Shown piece after piece: positions 8,670 through 15,152 of a DNA stretch of 64,000 bases. The position numbers and the translations under genes were made by a program. The notes beneath the pieces were generated by a model that ran no database searches, had not been told where the DNA came from, and was given only the letters and a program-made list of their open reading frames with translations. How positions within the stretch are numbered: the stretch's first letter is position 1; each line of letters opens with the position of its first letter. The stretch comes from Kordia sp965224175 (GTDB taxonomy: Bacteria > Bacteroidota > Bacteroidia > Flavobacteriales > Flavobacteriaceae), in contig NZ_OZ245041.1 in the NCBI RefSeq assembly GCF_965224175.1, forward strand, positions 434,001-498,000. The letters run 5' to 3'.

Positions 8670-9671
8670 ATGACTAGAAGAGAAGTAATAAAACAAGGAA
8701 GTATGCTTGCGTTAGCTTTGGCAATACCAAGCTCATTAACAAATTTTATAAAATTTAATGATATGAATCACGATAATAATTTTGAAGTTATCATAATAGG
8801 AGGAAGCTATGCAGGTCTTTCTGCCGCAATGGCTTTAGGACGTTCTTTGCGAAATGTATTAATTATTGATGGGGGTTTTCCGTGTAATCGGCAGACTCCA
8901 TATTCACATAATTTTATTACGCATGATGGCACTACACCTGCTGAAATTTCCGAGAAAGCAAAAACACAAGTATTGAATTATGATACGGTTCATTTTGTAA
9001 AAGATTTTGCTATAAAAGGAAAAAAATCTGCAGATGGTTTTCGTATTAGCACAGAAAAAGGAAGAGAATTTACAGGAAAGAAAGTGATTTTTGCGACAGG
9101 AATTAAAGATACAATGCCAGACATTGACGGATTTTCAGAATGTTGGGGAATTTCAGTGATTCATTGTCCGTATTGTCATGGATATGAATTCAAAGGTAAA
9201 AAAACAGGAATTATGGCAAATGGTAACACAGCTATTCATGTTGCTTCTTTAGTAAATAATCTTACAGATAAGATTGTAATTCTAACTTCTGGAAAAGCCG
9301 ATTTTGATACAGAACAACTCAGCAAACTTCAACAAAATAATATAAAAGTTATTGAAAATGAGGTTTCAGCAATAGAACATTCAAATGGGCATGTCAATAA
9401 AATTGTTTTCAAGAATAATAAAAAAATGAAATTTGATGCTGTTTATGCAGCTATTCCGTTTGAACAACATTCGGAAATTCCAGCTTCTTTAGGTTGTGAG
9501 CTAACAGATCGAGGACATATTAAGGTTGATGAATTTCAAAAAACAAGTATAGAAGGAGTTTTCGCTTGTGGAGATAATTCAACAATGATGCGTTCAGTGG
9601 CTAATGCAGTTGCTAGTGGTAACATTGCAGGCGCTATGACAAATATGGAATTGACACAAGAACAATTTTAA
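8670..9671 (+). CDS. Thioredoxin-reductase-like FAD/NAD(P) oxidoreductase with Tat-like leader
   Basis: Pyridine-nucleotide-disulfide oxidoreductase of the thioredoxin-reductase-like group: FAD-binding Rossmann motif IIIGGSYAG (41-49), redox-active pair Cys166/Cys169 in HCPYCHGYE, and a C-terminal FAD motif VFACGDN. It would transfer electrons from NAD(P)H to a disulfide or small-molecule substrate. The first ~31 residues are unusual: TRREVIK followed by a hydrophobic stretch (MLALALAIPSSL) resembles a twin-arginine export signal. Without it the protein would start at Met32 (8763), the usual beginning of this family. A consensus promoter and palindromes lie just upstream of the ATG at 8670, which supports the longer form. 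It is divergent from the fur-like gene and followed 18 bp later by a small protein gene. Confidence 0.82.
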   Translation: MTRREVIKQGSMLALALAIPSSLTNFIKFNDMNHDNNFEVIIIGGSYAGLSAAMALGRSLRNVLIIDGGFPCNRQTPYSHNFITHDGTTPAEISEKAKTQVLNYDTVHFVKDFAIKGKKSADGFRISTEKGREFTGKKVIFATGIKDTMPDIDGFSECWGISVIHCPYCHGYEFKGKKTGIMANGNTAIHVASLVNNLTDKIVILTSGKADFDTEQLSKLQQNNIKVIENEVSAIEHSNGHVNKIVFKNNKKMKFDAVYAAIPFEQHSEIPASLGCELTDRGHIKVDEFQKTSIEGVFACGDNSTMMRSVANAVASGNIAGAMTNMELTQEQF

Positions 9672-9689
9672 GTAATCTTACAAAATAAT

Positions 9690-9935
9690 ATGATAGAAGT
9701 TTTTATTACAAACATCAAGATACAGACTGATGCAGAAAAAGTAGTAGAAATGCTCAAAAGTAATTTTCCGACACTAAAAATTAATTTTGATATGGACGAA
9801 ACAGGATTAGCTTTTCCATGCGGTCATACAGTTATTCGAATAGAAGGAATTAATTTCAATATTAAAAATATTATCTCCATCATAAAGAATGAAAAATTTC
9901 TTTGTGAAGTTATGGAAGATAGAATCTGTGCATAA
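9690..9935 (+). CDS. Small ferredoxin-fold-like protein (possibly HMA-like)
   Basis: An 81-residue protein that I do not recognise firmly. The predicted order beta-alpha-beta-beta-alpha-beta (IEVFITNI, DAEKVVEMLKSNF, LKINFDMD, HTVIRIEG, IKNIISIIKN, LCEVMED) resembles heavy-metal-associated domains, but the CxxC metal motif at the first loop is missing; cysteines occur at FPCGH, FLCEV and RICA instead. It follows the flavoprotein by 18 bp and is probably in the same transcript, under the same Fur-type control. A metal-handling or redox partner role is inference only. Confidence 0.55.
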   Translation: MIEVFITNIKIQTDAEKVVEMLKSNFPTLKINFDMDETGLAFPCGHTVIRIEGINFNIKNIISIIKNEKFLCEVMEDRICA

Positions 9936-10102
9936 TATTAATATCAAATGCTAATTTTAATACCTAAAAGAGATATCGAATAAAAATAATTCAGGAATAT
10001 ATTATAATTATATATAAAAGGTATTTTTCCAACCTCTAAAAAGGAATCTTCACGGGCGATTTTTCCGCTTCACCATATTTATATTGTATACATAAGGGTT
10101 TA

Positions 10103-10161
10103 GTAGCTTTATTTACATCATAAAAATTATTTAAATAAAAATTTAATGATGATAAAGCTAC
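10103..10161. repeat. Inverted repeat / hairpin with flanking GTATACAT copies
   Basis: GTAGCTTTAT (10103-10112) pairs perfectly with ATAAAGCTAC (10152-10161), and inside that CATCAT pairs with ATGATG, leaving a small A/T loop. Direct copies of GTATACAT stand 10 bp outside each arm. The arrangement could be a MITE remnant or the core of a structured RNA. Confidence 0.45.
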
Positions 10162-10311
10162 TCGACTATTGGTATACATTTCTAATTACACACTCAAAAG
10201 AATTAGCTTTTCTCACATTAGTTTTATGTAGTTGTAGAATCACAAAACAAATAGTAAGAAATATAAAAATTAGAGTTTAGTTTTACGTAGTTTATTATTA
10301 ATTCAGGTGTT

Positions 10312-10345
10312 GAAAAGAGTGTTTCTTAATTGATTCACTCTTTTC
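10312..10345 (+). terminator. Terminator-like hairpin
   Basis: GAAAAGAGTG and CACTCTTTTC form a perfect 10-bp stem with a 14-nt loop, followed on the plus strand by CTTTTTG. On the minus strand no T-run follows, so it would not end uvrA transcripts. It could end the flavoprotein operon or an RNA arising in the gap. Confidence 0.45.
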
Positions 10346-10439
10346 CTTTTTGTGTAGTTTCAATTGAAAATAATTTTATACTTAGAAGTGAACTAAGGAT
10401 GTATTTGTAGTTTTATAACTAAATTATAATGAAATATTC

Positions 10440-13274
10440 TTAATTTAATTCCTTCTTTAAGAAACGTGCAGTATGACTCTTTTTATGTTTAGCAACTTCT
10501 TCTGGAGTTCCCGTAGTCACCACTTGCCCACCGCCTTTTCCGCCTTCATAACCAATATCGATAATATGATCCGCCATTTTAATCACATCCATATTATGTT
10601 CAATCACCACAATCGTATTTCCTTTATCGACTAATTTATTTAAAACTTCCATTAGTACACGAATATCTTCAAAATGAAGTCCTGTAGTTGGCTCATCTAA
10701 AATATAAAACGTATTTCCTGTATCTCTTTTAGAAAGTTCAGTAGCAAGTTTAATACGTTGTGCTTCACCACCAGAAAGTGTTGTACTTTGTTGTCCGAGC
10801 GTAATATAGCCTAAACCAACATCTTTGATGGTTTTTAGTTTTCGATAGATTTTAGGAATGTGTTCAAAGAAATCAACAGCTTCGTTCATTGTCATATTCA
10901 GTACATCTGCAATCGATTTTCCTTTGTAACGAATCTCTAAAGTTTCACGATTAAAACGTTTTCCTTGACAAGTTTCACATTCTACATACACATCTGGTAA
11001 AAAGTTCATTTCAATGACACGTAATCCGCCACCTTGACAAGTTTCACAACGTCCACCTTTTACATTAAAGCTGAATCTTCCTGGTTTGTAACCGCGAATC
11101 ATCGCTTCTGGTGTTTTAGAGTATAGACTTCGTATTTCACTAAATACGCCTGTGTATGTTGCTGGATTTGAACGAGGTGTACGACCAATTGGCGACTGAT
11201 TGATATCAATAACTTTGTCGATATGTTCTAAACCTTTGATGCTTTTGTATGGCATTGGTTCTTTTACTGCATTGAAAAAATGTGCGTTCAAAATAGGGTA
11301 GAGCGTTTCGTTTACCAACGTAGATTTTCCACTTCCAGAAACTCCCGTAACACCAATCATTTTTCCTAAAGGAAATTCTACAGAAACATTTTTTAAATTA
11401 TTTCCTGTCGCACCTTTTAGCACTAACTTTTTTCCGTTTCCTTTTCTACGTTCTGTAGGAACTGAAATTTCCTTGCTTCCATTCAAATAAGCAGCTGTTA
11501 ATGTATTGTGATTTAGTAATTCTTCTGGTGTACCTTCCGAAATAATTTCACCGCCGTGTCTTCCTGCATTTGGTCCAATATCAATAACGTGATCTGCACG
11601 TTCAATCATATCTTTATCGTGTTCTACGACAATTACAGAATTTCCAATATCACGTAATGATTCAAGCGAATTGATCAGTTTTTCATTGTCTCTTTGGTGT
11701 AATCCAATACTTGGTTCATCCAATATATATAAAACACCTACCAATTGTGAACCAATTTGTGTTGCGAGACGAATACGTTGTGCTTCTCCACCAGAAAGTG
11801 ATTTAGAACTTCTGTTCAACGAAAGATAATTTAAACCAACATCTAATAAAAAGCGCAAACGTGTAGAAATTTCTTTGACAACTTCTGTTGCAATTTTTTG
11901 TTGTTTTTCGGATAGATTGTTCTTTAAATCATCAAACCAAGCAGACAATTCAACCACATCCATATTTGCCAATTCGGCTATGTTTTTCTCGTTGACTTTA
12001 AAGTATAAAGATTCTTTGCGCAAGCGTGAACCACCACATTCTGAACAGTTTACTTTGTCCATGTAGTTTTTTGCCCAACGTTTAATAGAAGAAGAATCGC
12101 TGTCTTCATATTGGTTTTTGATGAAACTTACAATTCCTTCAAAATCAATCTTGTAATCACGTGTTACACCTAATGTTTTACTTACAACTGAGAACTTTTC
12201 GTTTCCACCATTCAAGATTACGTCCATGGCTTCTTTGGGAATATCTTTGATAGGATCACTGAGTTTAAACTCGTAACGTTCTGCAATAATTTCCAATTGT
12301 TTGAAAATCCACGATTTTTTATATTCTCCTAACGGCGCGATTCCGCCACCTTTTATCGTTGCTTTGGTATCAGGAATTACTTTGCTTTCATTTACTTCGT
12401 GCAATGTTCCTAAACCATTACAATTTGGACACATTCCTTTTGGTGAATTGAACGAAAATGTATTTGGTTCAGGATTCGGATAGGAAATTCCAGAAGACGG
12501 ACACATTAAATTTCTACTAAAATAGCGAGCATCTTTAGGCGCATCTTGATCAATAACCATCAATACATCATCACCATGATACATGGCAGTTTTAATCGTT
12601 TCAGTAAGGCGTTTATCATTATCAACCTCATCATTTATCACCAAGCGATCAATGACAATTTCAATATCGTGTGTTTTATAACGATCGAGACGCATGCCTT
12701 TTTCAATATCTACAATATTGCCATCAACACGTACTTTTACAAAACCTTGTTTGGCGATGTTTTCAAATAATTCGCGATAATGACCTTTACGGGAACGTAT
12801 GATAGGAGCGAGGACGTTGACACGTTTCTCTTTAAAATCGTTTAAAATTAAATTTTTGATTTGCTCATCGCTATAACTGATCATTTTTTCACCAGAATTA
12901 TAACTATACGCATCAGAAGCTCGTGCAAATAGAAGGCGTAAGAAGTCATAAATCTCTGTAATGGTACCAACTGTAGAGCGCGGACTCTTACTCGTTGTTT
13001 TTTGTTCTATGGCGATTACGGGAGACAAACCATCAATTTTATCAACATCTGGACGTTCCAATCCGCCTAAAAACTGACGTGCATACGCAGAAAATGTTTC
13101 AATATAACGGCGTTGTCCTTCTGCATAAATGGTGTCAAAAGCTAGTGATGATTTTCCACTTCCAGAAAGTCCTGTAATTACGACTAACTTTTCTCTGGGA
13201 ATAGTAACATCAATATTCTTTAAGTTGTGAACTCTAGCACCTTGAACTTCTATATTTTCTTCGTAATTCGTCAT
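10440..13274 (-). CDS. uvrA: UvrA, excision nuclease ABC subunit A
   Basis: DNA-damage recognition ATPase of nucleotide excision repair; it dimerises and loads UvrB. All family marks are present: first Walker A GLSGSGKSS near residue 35, ABC signature LSGGEAQRIRLATQ near 480, second Walker A GVSGSGKST near 635, second signature LSGGEAQRIKLATE, and zinc modules (CSECGG; CETCQGG and CETCQGKRF). In the first zinc module the expected CxxC reads CPSSG, which I believe is usual in this phylum rather than a defect. The ATG at 13274 gives 944 residues; a further upstream TTG at 13286 is in frame but unlikely because a good promoter box sits at 13292-13299. Transcribed alone. Confidence 0.97.
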   Translation of the reverse strand: MTNYEENIEVQGARVHNLKNIDVTIPREKLVVITGLSGSGKSSLAFDTIYAEGQRRYIETFSAYARQFLGGLERPDVDKIDGLSPVIAIEQKTTSKSPRSTVGTITEIYDFLRLLFARASDAYSYNSGEKMISYSDEQIKNLILNDFKEKRVNVLAPIIRSRKGHYRELFENIAKQGFVKVRVDGNIVDIEKGMRLDRYKTHDIEIVIDRLVINDEVDNDKRLTETIKTAMYHGDDVLMVIDQDAPKDARYFSRNLMCPSSGISYPNPEPNTFSFNSPKGMCPNCNGLGTLHEVNESKVIPDTKATIKGGGIAPLGEYKKSWIFKQLEIIAERYEFKLSDPIKDIPKEAMDVILNGGNEKFSVVSKTLGVTRDYKIDFEGIVSFIKNQYEDSDSSSIKRWAKNYMDKVNCSECGGSRLRKESLYFKVNEKNIAELANMDVVELSAWFDDLKNNLSEKQQKIATEVVKEISTRLRFLLDVGLNYLSLNRSSKSLSGGEAQRIRLATQIGSQLVGVLYILDEPSIGLHQRDNEKLINSLESLRDIGNSVIVVEHDKDMIERADHVIDIGPNAGRHGGEIISEGTPEELLNHNTLTAAYLNGSKEISVPTERRKGNGKKLVLKGATGNNLKNVSVEFPLGKMIGVTGVSGSGKSTLVNETLYPILNAHFFNAVKEPMPYKSIKGLEHIDKVIDINQSPIGRTPRSNPATYTGVFSEIRSLYSKTPEAMIRGYKPGRFSFNVKGGRCETCQGGGLRVIEMNFLPDVYVECETCQGKRFNRETLEIRYKGKSIADVLNMTMNEAVDFFEHIPKIYRKLKTIKDVGLGYITLGQQSTTLSGGEAQRIKLATELSKRDTGNTFYILDEPTTGLHFEDIRVLMEVLNKLVDKGNTIVVIEHNMDVIKMADHIIDIGYEGGKGGGQVVTTGTPEEVAKHKKSHTARFLKKELN

Positions 13275-13291
13275 AGTTTTTCGCAAAAGCG

Positions 13292-13299
13292 CAAAGATA
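13292..13299 (-). promoter_or_regulatory. Promoter -7 box of uvrA
   Basis: Read on the minus strand this is TATCTTTG, an exact match to the TAnnTTTG box, 17 bp before the uvrA ATG. A clear upstream TTG at the usual spacing is not obvious. I see no SOS-type operator nearby. Confidence 0.5.
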
Positions 13300-13418
13300 C
13301 GAATTTTAGGAGCAGAAAGTAAGTTAGATTAATTTCAATTTTTCACAATTATAGAAATTATAAACAATAAAACATTTCTTCAGTATTAGTAGTATATTTA
13401 GTACTTAATTTTGATTTT

Positions 13419-14711
13419 ATGAGTAAAGAAAAATTTGAACAAAGTATTTCAAAAACTGAAAAAACAGCTAGAAAAGTTAGAAATATTGGTTGGTTTTTTG
13501 TCGGATTAGGTTTTTTAATATTAATAATTGGCTTCTTTTATTGGTTAAGTTTTGAAGGTAAACTAAACGAGGTTGGAGATTTTGTGGGAGGAATTGCTGG
13601 TTCTCTATGGACGTTGGCTGGATTATTTTTTATATACGTGGCTTTTCTTGGGCAAAAGATTGAGATCAAATATCAACAAGAAGAATTGAAACTAAATAGA
13701 GAGGAATTACGAGAGTCTAAAGAAGTCTTTAAAGCGCAAGCAAATATTATGCTTGATCAAAAGTTAGATACTACTTTTTTTAATTTGTTAGATAATCATC
13801 GAAAGTTAGTAGACAGTTTTAAAAAAGGAAATTCTAAACAAATTGGAAGGTCTAATGGTTTCTTTGATTATGGAAATAAAATAACAGAAACGGTTTCGGG
13901 TTATGAAGTTTTAGAAAGAATCTATAAACCTTTAAAAAACTATTTATTTAAATATTCAAATTATTTGAAAAGTAGAAATATTTTTGATTCTCAAATAACA
14001 CGAAGTAATCCTATTAAGGCGATAAAAGAATATGGTGATATAGAATTATTATACAATGAAGTTTCTGGTATTATCGAGTTTATTTCAAATAAGATTAGAA
14101 AGGAAAATCGAGAATTTTATTTGAATACGCTTTTTAATAATTTATCAAATGAAGAAAAATTTTTATTAACTCTTTACAATATAAATGTTAGTAATCATCA
14201 CAAATCAGAACTTGATTTTGAAAACTATTTAAGTTTCGAATTTAAAGATTTTTCTAAAGAAAAAAGTTTTTTATCATCTAAGAATTTCTTTTTTAAAAAA
14301 TACAATCTAAAGAAAAAAGATGATGAGCGAATCATGATCAAGATTATTGATGAAAATCCTAATGATTATAGTCAATTTAATTTTTATTTATTAGATGAAG
14401 AAGAAAAACAAATTATTCATGTCAAAAGAATTGAATTAATTCAACAAGAAATTCCAATCTACAATTCACTATTAGATATAACAAAAAAACACTTTTCTGA
14501 TAAAATCCTAGAAAAGGTGAAAGATAAAAATAGTAGGCAAGAGTATAATATTATATTAGAGGGCAAAAATAAAATACATAATTTTAATATGTATGATTCT
14601 TACAATATAAAAATCGACATAAACAACGAAAAATTAGAATTGTACGAAGAACAGGATACAAATCTTGCATTCACTTGGGTTCAAGACCATTTCAATAACT
14701 TAGAAAACTAA
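13419..14711 (+). CDS. PutAbiC-like putative phage abortive-infection membrane protein
   Basis: A 430-residue protein with two N-terminal membrane helices (about 23-46, GWFFVGLGFLILIIGFFYWL, and 57-80, GGIAGSLWTLAGLFFIYVAF), a coiled-coil linker (about 80-115) and a large soluble part. The VGDFVGGIAGSLWTLAG segment and the following KLDTTFFNLLDNHRKLV block match the layout of the 'putative phage abortive infection protein' (PutAbiC) family. The defence role rests on the family name and is not experimentally firm. The C-terminal ~200 residues are rich in Lys, Asn and Phe with no catalytic motif I can name. It is a lone gene; its stop codon directly abuts the stop of the next, convergent gene. 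Confidence 0.7.
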   Translation: MSKEKFEQSISKTEKTARKVRNIGWFFVGLGFLILIIGFFYWLSFEGKLNEVGDFVGGIAGSLWTLAGLFFIYVAFLGQKIEIKYQQEELKLNREELRESKEVFKAQANIMLDQKLDTTFFNLLDNHRKLVDSFKKGNSKQIGRSNGFFDYGNKITETVSGYEVLERIYKPLKNYLFKYSNYLKSRNIFDSQITRSNPIKAIKEYGDIELLYNEVSGIIEFISNKIRKENREFYLNTLFNNLSNEEKFLLTLYNINVSNHHKSELDFENYLSFEFKDFSKEKSFLSSKNFFFKKYNLKKKDDERIMIKIIDENPNDYSQFNFYLLDEEEKQIIHVKRIELIQQEIPIYNSLLDITKKHFSDKILEKVKDKNSRQEYNIILEGKNKIHNFNMYDSYNIKIDINNEKLELYEEQDTNLAFTWVQDHFNNLEN

Positions 14712-15086
14712 TCATTTACTTTTTTTATAGAATGCTTTCCTAATCAAAACTATATAGATTACAATTGGAATCATTACGCATATAATCACCGAAGAAGCAA
14801 CATAATTACTACCAACATCATTAAATAGATTCAAGAAATCTACTGATTTTTGAAAGAGCCAATTGCAAAAGCTTGAAAAATCTGGAATAACTAATAGTGA
14901 AAGCACGACAAACAAACTAAAGATAATCGTAAATTTTCGCTGTTGGTAAATTTTATCAAGAAGTAACATCCACGAAAGTGGAATACCAATAAACCATACA
15001 ATGATATTAATTTCTTTGTAGCTAAAGCCAGTAAAATTGGCAATTGCCATTAAAGCTTCATAGGTATATTGAAAGATGGTTTCCAT
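14712..15086 (-). CDS. Small membrane protein of unknown function
   Basis: A 124-residue protein with three predicted membrane helices (about 28-43, 50-68 and 93-115) and a basic C-terminal tail (RKAFYKKSK). I recognise no family. Its stop codon touches the stop of the convergent PutAbiC-like gene with no base between, and a terminator for the upstream metalloprotease gene lies 15 bp before its start, so it must have its own promoter, partly inside that terminator region. It may be a partner of the PutAbiC-like protein, but the opposite orientation gives no strong support. Confidence 0.5.
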   Translation of the reverse strand: METIFQYTYEALMAIANFTGFSYKEINIIVWFIGIPLSWMLLLDKIYQQRKFTIIFSLFVVLSLLVIPDFSSFCNWLFQKSVDFLNLFNDVGSNYVASSVIICVMIPIVIYIVLIRKAFYKKSK

Positions 15087-15101
15087 AAAGTCTAAATATA
15101 A

Positions 15102-15133
15102 AAAAACTCCGAAACATACGCTTCGGAGTTTTT
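15102..15133. terminator. Rho-independent terminator after the metalloprotease gene
   Basis: AAAAACTCCGAA pairs perfectly with TTCGGAGTTTTT around an 8-nt loop. It sits 20 bp past the metalloprotease stop and yields a T-run on either strand. Confidence 0.85.
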
Positions 15134-15152
15134 ATATGATTGTGAAATGTAA

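Larger units (their letters stand above)
9936..10439. other. Gene-free stretch of 504 bp with two hairpins
   Basis: No credible coding frame. It contains a strong long hairpin at 10103-10161, flanked by two copies of GTATACAT (10086-10093 and 10172-10179), and a terminator-like hairpin at 10312-10345. The rest is A/T-rich with loosely repeated phrases such as TTAGTTTTATGTAGTT and TTTAGTTTTACGTAGTT. An untranslated RNA or a decayed miniature element would fit; neither is proven. Confidence 0.4.

Noticed and set aside
10440..13274. Damaged UvrA because the first zinc module reads CPSSG
   Set aside because: All other ATP-binding and zinc motifs and the length are normal; the change is, as far as I know, usual in this phylum.
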